A stretch of DNA of 59,853 nucleotides from Spirochaetaceae bacterium (GTDB lineage Bacteria; Spirochaetota; Spirochaetia; DSM-27196; PWMO01), in assembly GCA_007693325.1 (NCBI GenBank), contig REDW01000089.1:1-59853 (forward strand), given 5' to 3'. Every line of letters starts with the position of its first letter. The stretch's first letter is position 1. The notes under the pieces are model-generated. The model ran no database searches. It was given only the letters and a program-made list of their open reading frames with translations, and was not told the DNA's origin. The position numbers and the translations under genes were made by a program. This document shows positions 8,388-18,478 of the stretch, piece by piece.

Positions 8388-9425
8388 TTACCAGTTGAGG
8401 TTCTCTTCGTATAGCGTAACCTCTGCCTGCTGCCGTAATTCGTCTACAACTTGATTGATAGCCTGCTGAAAGGCGCGTTGCTGGTTATTGGCAGCCAGAT
8501 GATTGCGGATCTGATCGCGCACCGTTGTGCTCTGGCCGGGGAAGACCGGGTCATCGAGTTGCAGCAGGCGCGCGCTACGGCGATTGGTAACCTGGACAAT
8601 GTGGTAGCCAACGTTGGATTCCAGCACTTCGCGGCCAAGCGCGCCCTCGTCCAGATCAAAGACCTCGTTGACAAAGCTGCGCCCCAGCAGTTGCGACTGC
8701 TGCGATTCCTGGCGGATCAGGTAGCCGAAATCACCGCCGGAGAACCTGGCATCGTCATCTGATTCGTCAATCAGTTGCTCCAGTGTCTTGGCCCCGTTGC
8801 GTACCGATCGCAGCAGCTCCTCGGCAAGGCGGCGGCGGGCGGCCTTGTCATCGCTCGAGAGATTGCGGGTGTCAATGAAGACGTGCTTGAAACGCACCAT
8901 GGTGGGATTGGTGAACTCGGTAGCGTTATCCTCGTAGAAAGAACGAATCTCGCGATCTGTGGGTGCCGCAGCACTCTCCAGCAGGTCACGGCGCTTTTCA
9001 ACCACGTACTTCTCCTGTATCAGGCGTTCGCGGATCTGTTCGCGGTACTCCGACCAACTCATGCCCATCTGCTGCTGAACAATCTGGCGGAACTGTTCTT
9101 CGGTTACCGGCTGCCCCAGGCTCTGCCGCTGCTGCGCAACGGCCCGGTCTATCTCGGCGTCCGTTACCCGGATGTTGTCGCGTGCTGCCGCCTGTTTAAT
9201 CAGGATCTCGGCAATCTGAGCCTCAAGAAGCTCTCTGCGGTTCTCCTGTGTCAGCTCTCGGCCCAGCTGCTGCTCGAGCAGCCGCGCCTGCTGGCGCAGC
9301 TCGCGCTGTCCGATATTGACTGTCTCGGTCAGGCGCACAACCGCAACCGGTTGGTCGAGAATCTGGGCTCCGGCCATCACCGCGGTTGCCGCACACAATA
9401 CTATCATCGTGATCAAACGTTTCAT
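8388..9425 (-). CDS. SurA-like periplasmic peptidyl-prolyl isomerase (parvulin)
   Basis: 345 residues from the ATG at 9425; AAGGA is nine bases upstream, and this start places a signal peptide first (hydrophobic core ILMVLCAATAVMAG-like, cleavage after AGA). Residues about 25-165 form a helical chaperone region as in SurA. A parvulin rotamase domain covers about 170-285, with the family motifs FKHVFID, DDDARFSGGDFGYL, the FDLDEGALG segment and GYHIVQV. Expected to assist folding of outer-membrane proteins, which fits the many barrel genes nearby. A C-terminal helix follows. The longer upstream frame lacks support. Confidence 0.85.
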   Translation of the reverse strand: MKRLITMIVLCAATAVMAGAQILDQPVAVVRLTETVNIGQRELRQQARLLEQQLGRELTQENRRELLEAQIAEILIKQAAARDNIRVTDAEIDRAVAQQRQSLGQPVTEEQFRQIVQQQMGMSWSEYREQIRERLIQEKYVVEKRRDLLESAAAPTDREIRSFYEDNATEFTNPTMVRFKHVFIDTRNLSSDDKAARRRLAEELLRSVRNGAKTLEQLIDESDDDARFSGGDFGYLIRQESQQSQLLGRSFVNEVFDLDEGALGREVLESNVGYHIVQVTNRRSARLLQLDDPVFPGQSTTVRDQIRNHLAANNQQRAFQQAINQVVDELRQQAEVTLYEENLNW

Positions 9426-9499
9426 TCTCATTTTCCTTCGAGCGACTCTACCTTCTTCATGCCTCATGATAGCACTTGTTGCGCTACATTTCACCCCCG

Positions 9500-10288
9500 T
9501 CAGGCCCAACCGGAGATCTTCTGCTGCAGCTTCTTGTGGCCGCTGAGCTTCTGATCGAGCTCCAACCCGCGTCGCAGACATTCTGCAGCATCGGCGGTGT
9601 TGTCGTTCTCCAGATGTAATTCAGCGGCCTTCTTGAGGAAGAACGCCGTATCTTTGCGCGTAAACCGCAGCGATATCAATTCATCCAGGCGGCTGAGCAC
9701 CTCTTTGGATTGCCGCGTAACCGGCATGCGGAAGCAGACGATTGAACGCAGCCGCGCGGTAACCTCTTCAAAAAAGTGGCGAAAATAGGGCCGTTCGCGT
9801 TCCAGTTGAGCGATTCGAACCAGCAGGTCGTACGCACTTTCGAGCTGGTCGCGGCGTTCAAACTCTTCGGCCAGCAGAAAAGCACAGTCCATGAAGTCCT
9901 CGCGATCCAGATAATCCTGCAACCAGAATCCGTGAGCCAGACTGACCCGATTGTAGAGCGCCAGTGCGTCCTCGGAGCTGTTATGCAGCAGATCAAAGAA
10001 GACCAGTTTGGCCTGGCTCGCGAGGTCGTTGCCGCGTTGGCGCAGAAACTCACGGTAATCAAAGCGCACCTTGCCGGCGTGCACAGCGTGGCGGCGATCA
10101 TAATCTTCGCGCAGGATTGGGTCACTGAGCGTGCGGTACGCCTGTATCAACAGGCGCATCTTCTCAACGCTCTCAGCGGCCGAGGTTAGATCCGGGTGCA
10201 GTTCCTTGGCTCTGCGTCGGAAAGCCCGGCGCAGATCCTCGGGAGAACACGAAATCTCTACCTGTAGAAGATCGTAATAGCTCTGCAC
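9500..10288 (-). CDS. J-domain (DnaJ-like) protein
   Basis: 262 residues. A J domain occupies residues 3-68, with the Hsp70-activating tripeptide His31-Pro32-Asp33 (KELHPDLT) and the helix III pattern AYRTLSDPILREDYDRR. There is no Gly/Phe linker, zinc domain or substrate-binding domain of true DnaJ; the rest is a helical, TPR-like region ending in a clear repeat (NTADAAECLRRGLELDQKL). It probably recruits DnaK to a specific partner. It starts five bases downstream of the flavodoxin-like gene. Confidence 0.85.
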   Translation of the reverse strand: MQSYYDLLQVEISCSPEDLRRAFRRRAKELHPDLTSAAESVEKMRLLIQAYRTLSDPILREDYDRRHAVHAGKVRFDYREFLRQRGNDLASQAKLVFFDLLHNSSEDALALYNRVSLAHGFWLQDYLDREDFMDCAFLLAEEFERRDQLESAYDLLVRIAQLERERPYFRHFFEEVTARLRSIVCFRMPVTRQSKEVLSRLDELISLRFTRKDTAFFLKKAAELHLENDNTADAAECLRRGLELDQKLSGHKKLQQKISGWA

Positions 10289-10293
10289 AACCC

Positions 10294-10704
10294 TTAGATC
10301 TGGAGCCGCTTGCCAATTATCTCCGCCTCTGCGGCAGATCGTACGACGTCCGAAAAACGAATAAACATGCCCTCGCCTTCCATGACTTTCATCAGTCGTG
10401 AAAGTGCCTTGCCGGCCCCTACGGGTTTCTTGATGACAAACGCAAACGTCTTTTTCCCACCTACCACGCCGGCATTCTTGAGAAACTCACCGATACGGGA
10501 GGGAATCCGGCCGCCGAAAAATGTAGTCTGTTCTGTTCCCAGCGCTATGTACTGGTAGACACTGAGCTTACTGTTAAAATCACGACCGGCATCGATCAGA
10601 TCTACCTGGTGCCCCTGGGCTTCAATTCCGCGTGCCAGCGATTTAGTAACTTCCAGCAGCCGATCCCGGTTCTTGCCGGGCACAAAGACGGCAGCGACGC
10701 GCAT
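10294..10704 (-). CDS. Flavodoxin-fold family protein
   Basis: 136 residues from the ATG at 10704, which has GGAGGA just upstream; the longer frame overlaps secG and lacks support. The N-terminus VAAVFVPGKNRDRLLEVTKSLARGIE resembles the first strand, phosphate loop and helix of a flavodoxin-like Rossmann fold, followed by YIALGTEQTTFFGGRIP, where flavodoxin-type proteins carry the GTPTY-like loop. The classic FMN phosphate-loop Ser/Thr pattern is weak, so cofactor binding is uncertain. Between secG and the J-domain gene on the same strand. Confidence 0.55.
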   Translation of the reverse strand: MRVAAVFVPGKNRDRLLEVTKSLARGIEAQGHQVDLIDAGRDFNSKLSVYQYIALGTEQTTFFGGRIPSRIGEFLKNAGVVGGKKTFAFVIKKPVGAGKALSRLMKVMEGEGMFIRFSDVVRSAAEAEIIGKRLQI

Positions 10705-10735
10705 GTTTCCTCCAGCAAAAACCCGTGCAGTGTGG

Positions 10736-11137
10736 TTATTCTTCTGTCTGTGACGGTTCCTCGCCCGGCGCAGGATCGAGCAGCTGTCCATCATCCAATT
10801 CCGGCAGATCCAGCTCTTCCTGCGGCAGGTCATCGGTCCGCCACCACTCAACAGCTTCACCATCCTGCAGGCGACGTGCGGCCGCCTCAACGTCGCTTGC
10901 ATCCGGGGTCCGTCCCATCCACGCGAGCCCGAATGAACTTAACAGAAAGATAGCCCCCAGAATCGATGTAGTCTTGGTTAAAATGTTCCCAGATCGGTTG
11001 CCGACCTGGGTTGAAGATCCGCCTCCGAAAATTCCGCCCAGGCCTTCACCGCCCTCGTCCTGGATCATAACAATTGCAATCAACAGAAGCGCCGTTATGA
11101 CAAACAGAACAAGCAGTAATATGCTCAGCAATCCCAT
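10736..11137 (-). CDS. secG: Preprotein translocase subunit SecG
   Basis: 133 residues from the ATG at 11137 (GGGAG upstream). It has two membrane helices: about 2-24 (LLSILLLVLFVITALLLIAI), then the conserved loop with MIQDEGGEGLGGIFGGG and TKTTS, then about 56-74 (LGAIFLLSSFGLAWMG). This is the SecG hairpin that assists the SecYE channel. An unusual acidic, proline-rich cytoplasmic/periplasmic tail of about 55 residues follows (many Glu/Asp, ending PSQTEE). Its place directly after gap-pgk-tpiA is a common bacterial arrangement. Confidence 0.9.
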   Translation of the reverse strand: MGLLSILLLVLFVITALLLIAIVMIQDEGGEGLGGIFGGGSSTQVGNRSGNILTKTTSILGAIFLLSSFGLAWMGRTPDASDVEAAARRLQDGEAVEWWRTDDLPQEELDLPELDDGQLLDPAPGEEPSQTEE

Positions 11138-11147
11138 TCTTTCTCCC

Positions 11148-11903
11148 TCAAGCCCGATCGAACCGCGCGATCGGAACAAATAGCTCTGTTTTTAACGAGG
11201 CTCCACCCACCAGCGCACCGTCAATGTTTGGTTTGGCCATCAGGCCGACAACGTTATCCGGCTTGACCGAGCCACCGTACTGGATAACCATAGCATCTGC
11301 TGCACTTTTCGAATAGAGGTCAGCCAGCTTGTTGCGGATCACGCGATGTACGCTGTCGGCATCGTCGGGGGTCGCGGTCTTCCCGGTTCCGATAGCCCAC
11401 ACCGGTTCGTAGGCGATTACCACCCGCGAAAGTGCGTCCTGGCTTACCCCGGCCAGGCCCTTTTCCAGCTGCCTCTCAACAACTTCGGTCACGCGGTCTG
11501 CTTCACGCTCATCGAGGGTCTCGCCGATGCAAAGAATTGCGCTCAGACCGTGCGCCAGCGCGAGCTTCACTTTGGCGTTGATCAGTGTATCGGTTTCACC
11601 GTAGCTGTGCCGGCGCTCCGAATGGCCCAGAATAACAACTGATACGCCCAGCTCTTTGAGCATCAGCACCGAAACCTCGCCGGTGTGTGCGCCGGACTCT
11701 TCAGCGGCCATGTTCTGGGCGCCGAGCAGGATACTTGAGTCTTTGAGCACATCGGAAACCGCTGCCAGCGCAGTAAACGGTGGCGCCAGCATGACGGTGT
11801 GGGGTGCTCCATCGAGCTGTCCACGCAGCTCTCGGGCAAACGCCGCGGCCTCGCTGGCCGTCTTGTGCATCTTCCAGTTGCCGGCGATGTACGGTATTCT
11901 CAC
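11148..11903 (-). CDS. tpiA: Triosephosphate isomerase
   Basis: 251 residues from a GTG at 11903 with AAGGAG seven bases upstream; the longer frame would add an unrelated extension overlapping pgk. Interconverts dihydroxyacetone phosphate and glyceraldehyde 3-phosphate. Catalytic Lys11 (GNWKMHK), His94 (LGHSERR) and Glu166 (AYEPVWAIGTG) are in place, as is the phosphate-binding YGGSVKPDN segment. Third gene of the glycolytic operon, 28 bases after pgk and ten before secG. Confidence 0.95.
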   Translation of the reverse strand: MRIPYIAGNWKMHKTASEAAAFARELRGQLDGAPHTVMLAPPFTALAAVSDVLKDSSILLGAQNMAAEESGAHTGEVSVLMLKELGVSVVILGHSERRHSYGETDTLINAKVKLALAHGLSAILCIGETLDEREADRVTEVVERQLEKGLAGVSQDALSRVVIAYEPVWAIGTGKTATPDDADSVHRVIRNKLADLYSKSAADAMVIQYGGSVKPDNVVGLMAKPNIDGALVGGASLKTELFVPIARFDRA

Positions 11904-11931
11904 GCTACTCTCCTTGCTTCCTGACCGCGTC

Positions 11932-13113
11932 TCACGCTTCCAGCGCCTTGATTCCCGGCAGGACTTTGCCCTCGAGGAACTCAAGCGATGCACCGCCGCC
12001 GGTAGAGACGTGGTCTATGCGCTCCGCTACGCCAAACTTGTTGGCCGCGGCCACTGAGTCACCGCCACCAACTATCGTTGTTCCGGCGCAGTCGGCTACC
12101 ATCCTGGCAACTTCGTGCGTTCCCTTGGCAAAATTGTCAAACTCGAAGACGCCCATTGGACCGTTCCAGAGCACGGTCCTGGCAGCGGCGATAATTGAGC
12201 GCAGCTTCTCGATACTCCTGGGACCGATATCGAGCCCTATCTTTTCGGCGGGGATATCCACGCTGTCCACCGGCTCTGGCTTGGCGTCTTCGCTGAACTC
12301 TGAAGCAACGCTGTGATCAACCGGGAGCACAACTTCAACCCCTTTTTCGCGTGCGGCCTGCAGCATCCCGCTGGCAGTTGTTATGTAGTCATCTTCTACC
12401 AGGGACTTGCCGATTTGGTGCCCTTGAGCCTTGAGAAACGTATAGGACATTCCGCCACCGATCACCAGCGTGCTGCAGTTCGGCAGCAATGACTCCAGCA
12501 CGGCAATTTTACTCGAAACTTTGGCGCCGCCGATAATCGCCACAAACGGTTTGGCTGGATTCTTCAGAACCGGTTCAAAAAACGCAACTTCCTTTTCAAT
12601 CAACAGCCCGGCGTAGGCCGGCAGCAGATGGGCCACGCCTTCGGTAGAAGCGTGAGCCCGATGCGCCGAGCCAAAGGCGTCATTCACGTAGACCTCACCC
12701 AGCTTTGCCAGCTGTGCGGCAAATTCGGGATCGTTCTTGGTCTCGGACTTGTGGAAGCGTACGTTTTCCAACAACAGGATATCTCCGGCCGAGAGCGCGC
12801 CGGCAGCCGCTTCGGCAACCGGCCCCACGCAGTCATCGGCGGTCTTGACCGGCCTTCCGATCAGCTCTGAGAGCCTGGCGGCCACCGGTTTGAGGCTGAA
12901 CTGAGGATCCGGACCGTCTTTGGGACGGCCGAGATGACTCATCAGAATCAGCCTGGTGCCGGGCTGGTCTAGAATATGCTTCAGCGTCGGCAGTGCCGCG
13001 CGGATGCGGGTATCGTCGGTTACCGTGCCGTCTTTGAGAGGCACATTGAAATCAACACGAACCAGAACGCGCTTGTTCTTCAGGTCCGCGTCTTTTACTT
13101 TGCGAACTGCCAT
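11932..13113 (-). CDS. pgk: Phosphoglycerate kinase
   Basis: 393 residues, full length. Transfers phosphate between 1,3-bisphosphoglycerate and ADP. The N-terminal domain shows the substrate site ([34 protein letters not shown]) and the C-terminal domain shows the nucleotide site ([47 protein letters not shown]). GGAGG upstream supports the start. It lies 12 bases after gap. Confidence 0.97.
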   Translation of the reverse strand: MAVRKVKDADLKNKRVLVRVDFNVPLKDGTVTDDTRIRAALPTLKHILDQPGTRLILMSHLGRPKDGPDPQFSLKPVAARLSELIGRPVKTADDCVGPVAEAAAGALSAGDILLLENVRFHKSETKNDPEFAAQLAKLGEVYVNDAFGSAHRAHASTEGVAHLLPAYAGLLIEKEVAFFEPVLKNPAKPFVAIIGGAKVSSKIAVLESLLPNCSTLVIGGGMSYTFLKAQGHQIGKSLVEDDYITTASGMLQAAREKGVEVVLPVDHSVASEFSEDAKPEPVDSVDIPAEKIGLDIGPRSIEKLRSIIAAARTVLWNGPMGVFEFDNFAKGTHEVARMVADCAGTTIVGGGDSVAAANKFGVAERIDHVSTGGGASLEFLEGKVLPGIKALEA

Positions 13114-13125
13114 AGCGCGCCTCCG

Positions 13126-14166
<1,041 letters not shown>

Positions 14167-14176
14167 TTATGGGCTT

Positions 14177-14214
14177 ACAGTACACATATCGCCGATAAGT
14201 GTCAACACTATCGG
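14177..14214 (-). promoter_or_regulatory. gap operon promoter with palindromic operator
   Basis: On the minus strand TTGACA (14205-14200), 17-base spacer, TACTGT (14182-14177). An almost perfect inverted repeat (14192-14214; half sites CCGATAAGTGT and ACACTATCGG around a two-base centre, with one extra A) covers the -35 box, as expected for a repressor site. Two further CGATA copies flank it. The regulator is unknown. Confidence 0.6.
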
Positions 14215-14221
14215 TAAGAAT

Positions 14222-16207
14222 TTATCGAATGCTTCGAATGCGGCGGTATATCGGCGGAAAGAGATCTCCGGCAGCGGACGGTTGATCGTCGTGCTCACGG
14301 ATCACCTCGTCTCCAACGTTCACGTAGTCAAACACGGTACGGCCGCTGAGTTCACCCTCGGAGACAAGGTCATCAACGCGCGTTACGCGGTAGGTTCCCA
14401 GAATATCGGAACTGGAGTAGGTGAAACCCGGACGGTCGCTGCGAAGCATTACAGCGCCCCTGCGTACTACCTCAAGAGTGTCATCTACAGCCAAACCGTG
14501 CAGGCTGCCGAGATTGACCAGCAAACGTTCGGCTTCGCGTTGCTGAATGGTACCCCGCAGCGGAACAAGTGCGTTGATATCGGACGCTACCGCCTGCAGA
14601 GCACGCTGGACGCGGTCGTTACCGCTGCGATTAACGCGCAACTGAGCAATCTGGGTTCCGGTTCGCCCAACGTAGACCCGCGCGTGGGTCTGGAACGCCC
14701 TATCGGCCTGAGAAAACTCCAGTACCACAAAGTAGTCGGCGTTGCGGCGCCGCGCTTCACGAAACGCCTCCGAGAAGCTCTCGCTGCGCAGTGGTTCTCG
14801 CGCCACCTCGATCATCTCAAACGCAAGCATTTCGTTGCGTAGCTGGCGCGCCAGGAAATAGTCCGACTGTGGATAATCCGAGGTTACCGGGGCTTCATGT
14901 ACAAAAAGATCAAACCGGGTGCGCGTTGCGTTGAGGCTGAACTGGTCAACATCCCAGCGAACGGCAACGCTATCGGCAAGCGCGCTCTCAAAGGCTTCGA
15001 TGCGTTCATCGATATCGCGCCCGCCTAGACCGTATTCGTCCAGTACCCGCAACTCCTGCAGGTAGCGTGCGCGGTACCCGCGCAGGCGCAGCAGGTTTGC
15101 GTATCCAAGCCGCCCGTCACGGTTGTAGGGATCGAGCTGGATCCCGCGACGGTAGGAGGTAAGCGCCCGCGCAAACTGATTCAGCTGTGCCAGCGAGCGC
15201 GCGCGCACGAAGTGGTGCTGCGCGAACTCGTGACGCCGCTGATCCTCAACATCGGTGCGGTCCAGCAGCGCCTGTTCCGCGGCCATGCGCGGAATCTCTT
15301 CGTCGGGACGCACGGTCAACGCCATTCGGTAGCTGCGCAATGCCTCGTCCAGGTCCCCGGTCTCGGCCAGAGAAACTCCGCGCAGGTACCAGGCGCGGTG
15401 ATCATTGCGGTCAACGCCGAGCAACTCGTCAACCTGGTCGAGCACCGTGCGGTAATCGGCGCGGATCAGCGCCAGGTGCGCCAGGATAAACAGCGCATCG
15501 GTGGATGCCGGTTCAATACTAAGCGCGGTAGTAGCGTGGCGCTCGGCTTCGAGCACTCGACTGCGTTGCAGATAGTGCTCAGCAGCCAGCAGATGGGCAA
15601 CCGCACTCTGCGGATGGTAGCGAACTGCCAGGCGGATATACTGCTCGGCACGATCACTCTCGTCCAGATAGTCGTAGAGAATAGCCAGCGCCAGCAGCGC
15701 GCGGCGTTCGTTGGGATCGAGGCGGATGGCATCGTTGTAACGCCGCGCGGCTTCGTCTGCGCGGCCCTGGGCAACCGCCAGTTCGGCGCGCCCGATGAGC
15801 GCGTCGATGTTGTTGCGCTCGCGCGCCAGAATCTGGTCAAACAGCCGTCCGGCCTGTGCCACGTTGCCGAGACCGATCTGGATGCGCCCTTCGAGGTTCT
15901 GCAGGCTCAGATCATCGCGGCGCAGCGCTGAAGCGCGATTCACCGACGACAGTGCCTGATCATACTCGTCGAGGCGATAATACGCCTCAGCCATTCCCTT
16001 ATGCGCCTCGAAGTACGACGGGTTCTCTGCCAGCGCCGAGGAAAATTGTTCGATGGCTCGATACGGATCTCCGGCCTGCAGTGCGCGCAACCCCTGTTGG
16101 TAGTAGTTGACCGCGTCGGCAACCTGCGCCGTTGCCGGGGCAGCCAGCATAGCGAGGATCAGCAGAATTGGCGGCAGCAGAACCATTTTGCGCGATCGTT
16201 CAGTCAC
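14222..16207 (-). CDS. Secreted TPR protein with CsgG/FlgT-like C-terminal part
   Basis: 661 residues. GTG start with GGAGGA upstream, overlapping the tlyC stop by eight bases. A signal peptide (about 1-27, ending TAQ) is followed by about ten tetratricopeptide repeats (roughly 30-380; typical copies AGDPYRAIEQFSSALAENPS and QFARALTSYRRGIQLDPYN). The C-terminal 270 residues are different: a mixed alpha/beta segment (ADYFVVLEFSQADRAFQTHARVYVGRTG) and a beta-rich end resembling the FlgT/CsgG-associated fold (GSLHGLAVDDTLEVVRRG to NVGDEVI). Probably a periplasmic envelope-assembly scaffold. The C-terminal assignment rests on pattern only. Confidence 0.65.
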   Translation of the reverse strand: MTERSRKMVLLPPILLILAMLAAPATAQVADAVNYYQQGLRALQAGDPYRAIEQFSSALAENPSYFEAHKGMAEAYYRLDEYDQALSSVNRASALRRDDLSLQNLEGRIQIGLGNVAQAGRLFDQILARERNNIDALIGRAELAVAQGRADEAARRYNDAIRLDPNERRALLALAILYDYLDESDRAEQYIRLAVRYHPQSAVAHLLAAEHYLQRSRVLEAERHATTALSIEPASTDALFILAHLALIRADYRTVLDQVDELLGVDRNDHRAWYLRGVSLAETGDLDEALRSYRMALTVRPDEEIPRMAAEQALLDRTDVEDQRRHEFAQHHFVRARSLAQLNQFARALTSYRRGIQLDPYNRDGRLGYANLLRLRGYRARYLQELRVLDEYGLGGRDIDERIEAFESALADSVAVRWDVDQFSLNATRTRFDLFVHEAPVTSDYPQSDYFLARQLRNEMLAFEMIEVAREPLRSESFSEAFREARRRNADYFVVLEFSQADRAFQTHARVYVGRTGTQIAQLRVNRSGNDRVQRALQAVASDINALVPLRGTIQQREAERLLVNLGSLHGLAVDDTLEVVRRGAVMLRSDRPGFTYSSSDILGTYRVTRVDDLVSEGELSGRTVFDYVNVGDEVIREHDDQPSAAGDLFPPIYRRIRSIR

Positions 16208-17009
16208 CGTTTCCTCCGTCTGTTACGGTAGCCTGTTCGTCGCCGGTTGCAACGATTTTGACCGTACGGATCTTGTGTCCGTCCATCTCCTGGATGATGA
16301 AGTCAATCCCCTGATAGCTGACCTTCTCATAGCGTGCAGGGATCTTGCCGAAGAGGTCGAACACAAAACCCCCAAGGGTACCAAAGTCCTCATCGGGAAT
16401 TCCGAGGCCAAGCTGATCGTTGAGATCTTCGATGTCGACGCGTGCATCACACAGGTAAACCTTATCACCGATTTCGAGGATATCCTCGCGTTCGTTGTCG
16501 AACTCGTCCTGAATGTCGCCAACAATCTCTTCAATGATGTTTTCAAGGCAGACAATGCCCGAGACTCCGCCGTACTCATCAACGGCTACTGCAATATGTA
16601 CATGGCGGCGTTGCATCTCGCGTAGCAGAGAATCCAGCCGCTTGCTTTCAGGAACAAAGAACGGCCGGCGAATGATCTTCTCGACGTTTATCTCTTCCTT
16701 GGTGAGCAGAAAGCGCAGCATATCCTTGGCGTAGAGAATTCCCACTACGTTATCGATGGTATCCTTGTAGACCGGGAAGCGCGAATGTCCGGCTTCGGAA
16801 ACGCGTTCAATCAGGTCGGAGTGCGCAAACTCGATGCCGATAAAATTGACGTCGATACGCGGTACCATGACCTCCTTGACCGTTACTTCAGACAGACTCA
16901 AGACTCCTTTGATCATCAGCTGCTTTTCCAGCGAAAGCACAGGATCAGCTCCGCCGACCGGCTGACTGTCATTTGGAAAGAGTCTTCGGAATAACCCCGT
17001 CTTCTTCAC
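16200..17009 (-). CDS. tlyC: CBS-domain / CorC-HlyC-like protein (TlyC family)
   Basis: 269 residues. A tandem CBS pair (about 44-165: VMVPRIDVNFIG, SRFPVYKDTIDNVVGILYAKDML, VAVDEYGGVSGIVCLENIIEEIVGDI) is followed by a CorC/HlyC transporter-associated domain (about 180-255: DARVDIEDLNDQLGLGIPDEDFGTLGGFV). No membrane domain, so this is the short, cytoplasmic CorC/TlyC form often annotated as hemolysin; a role in divalent-cation efflux is more likely than haemolysis. Overlaps ybeY by four bases. Confidence 0.85.
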   Translation of the reverse strand: MKKTGLFRRLFPNDSQPVGGADPVLSLEKQLMIKGVLSLSEVTVKEVMVPRIDVNFIGIEFAHSDLIERVSEAGHSRFPVYKDTIDNVVGILYAKDMLRFLLTKEEINVEKIIRRPFFVPESKRLDSLLREMQRRHVHIAVAVDEYGGVSGIVCLENIIEEIVGDIQDEFDNEREDILEIGDKVYLCDARVDIEDLNDQLGLGIPDEDFGTLGGFVFDLFGKIPARYEKVSYQGIDFIIQEMDGHKIRTVKIVATGDEQATVTDGGNGD

Positions 17010-17467
17010 AACAGTTGCTCCCCTTTCAGTTGCAGCAGAATTCGTTCCTGCTCAGTCAGCATAGGCTGGTCGGCCGAGTTATCATTGTGATCAAACCCCG
17101 CCAGATGCAATACGCCGTGCACGATCAGGCGCTTCAGCTCGTCTTCGGCATCGACTTCAAACTGCAACGCGTTACGCCGCGCGTGCGGCAGGCAGATCAC
17201 AACGTCTCCGGCGTACAGCGTAGCGCTGTTGTTGGACGGAGGGTTCACACCCTCGAGCTGCGAAAACGATAGTACGTCGGTGGATTCGTCCTTATCGCGG
17301 AACTCACGATTCAGATTCTGCATCTGCTGATCACCGCACAAGACAACCGAGAGCTCCCAGCCGTCGATCTGCATGGTTTCAAGTACCGAGTGTACAAACC
17401 GCGTAATACGCTCCGCCGGCGGGGCATCCTCAGCACTCTCTTCGATGGCGACGTCAACGCTGTTCAT
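17006..17467 (-). CDS. ybeY: Endoribonuclease YbeY
   Basis: 153 residues. The zinc-binding His triad of the UPF0054/YbeY family is exact: His117, His121 and His127 (VHGVLHLAGFDH). Conserved LNREFRDKDESTDVLSF precedes it. YbeY processes the 3' end of 16S rRNA and takes part in ribosome quality control. Start immediately follows the phoH stop (adjacent), and its stop overlaps tlyC by four bases: the conserved phoH-ybeY-tlyC order. Confidence 0.95.
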   Translation of the reverse strand: MNSVDVAIEESAEDAPPAERITRFVHSVLETMQIDGWELSVVLCGDQQMQNLNREFRDKDESTDVLSFSQLEGVNPPSNNSATLYAGDVVICLPHARRNALQFEVDAEDELKRLIVHGVLHLAGFDHNDNSADQPMLTEQERILLQLKGEQLL

Positions 17468-18421
17468 CTACGCTCCGTGCGCATCGTAGGCGTCGATGAT
17501 CTTGCGTACCAGCGGATTGCGCACCACATCACGACCGGAAAACCACGAGAAGTGTATGTCGCTGATATTCTGAAGGATATCAATTGCGTGCAGCATTCCG
17601 GAATCGCGGCGCGACGGGAGATCGATCTGGGTGATATCGCCGGTAATGACCGCTCGCGATCCCTCACCCATGCGCGTGAGAAACATCTTCATCTGTTCAC
17701 GCGTGGTATTCTGCGCCTCGTCCAGAATAATGTAGCAGTCCGCCAGACTGCGTCCGCGCATGTACGCCAGCGGTGCAACCTCAATAATTCGGTTCTCTTC
17801 CATGCGCTGCACTGTCTCGGGCGAAGTCAGCAGTTCCATTGCGTCGTAGAGTGGTTTGAGATATGGATTGATCTTCTGCGCCAGATCACCGGGCAGGAAA
17901 CCGAGGCGCTCGCCGGCTTCGACCACCGGACGGGTCAGTACCAGCTTGCGTTTCTTGCGCGACAGCACCTCGGCCATGGCGTGGGCAACCGCCAGATAGG
18001 TCTTGCCGGTACCCGCCGGCCCGATGCAGAACGTCATATCATGGCTGCTCATTCCGCTGAGGTAGAGCGCCTGGCCGTGACTGCGCGGAAAAACCGTCTT
18101 GCCGTTGGGAATCGCGGTGTGGATGTCCTTGAGTTCGTCTACCGCTCCACTCTGTCCGCTGGTCAACGAGGTGTGAATAGCGCGGATCAATTCCGGCGAA
18201 GCGGCCTGCCCCAGTTCTATGTGCTGCTGCAGCTCATCGAGCAGGCGCACCAGAATCTCGCGTTTCTCCCCGCCGCTGTCTTCAAGAAATAGCTCATTTC
18301 CTCGTGAACGAATTGGTGTCTGCAATAGTTCTTCGATGATCCTGAGGTTGGCATCGTGTACGCCCAACACCTCGGTCATTACAGCAGCACTTTCAAGTAC
18401 AACTGTTGCGTTATAGCTCAA
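17468..18421 (-). CDS. PhoH-family ATPase (PhoL type)
   Basis: 317 residues, TTG start with GAGGAG upstream. Walker A at 134-141 (GPAGTGKT) and Walker B in CYIILDEAQNTT define a PhoH NTPase/helicase-like core; N-terminal 100 residues form the usual alpha/beta extension. Linked to RNA metabolism through its constant neighbour ybeY. It is the first gene of a four-gene operon (phoH, ybeY, tlyC, TPR protein) with its own promoter just upstream. Confidence 0.92.
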   Translation of the reverse strand: MSYNATVVLESAAVMTEVLGVHDANLRIIEELLQTPIRSRGNELFLEDSGGEKREILVRLLDELQQHIELGQAASPELIRAIHTSLTSGQSGAVDELKDIHTAIPNGKTVFPRSHGQALYLSGMSSHDMTFCIGPAGTGKTYLAVAHAMAEVLSRKKRKLVLTRPVVEAGERLGFLPGDLAQKINPYLKPLYDAMELLTSPETVQRMEENRIIEVAPLAYMRGRSLADCYIILDEAQNTTREQMKMFLTRMGEGSRAVITGDITQIDLPSRRDSGMLHAIDILQNISDIHFSWFSGRDVVRNPLVRKIIDAYDAHGA

Positions 18422-18443
18422 TCGGTCTCCTCTCGATACTAGA

Positions 18444-18473
18444 AGTATAGAACCGGAGCAAAGCTGCGGTCAA
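18444..18473 (-). promoter_or_regulatory. Promoter of the phoH-ybeY operon
   Basis: Minus strand TTGACC (18473-18468), 18-base spacer, TATACT (18449-18444), 22 bases before the phoH TTG. It occupies the short gap after the LptD-like gene. Confidence 0.6.
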
Positions 18474-18478
18474 GGCCA

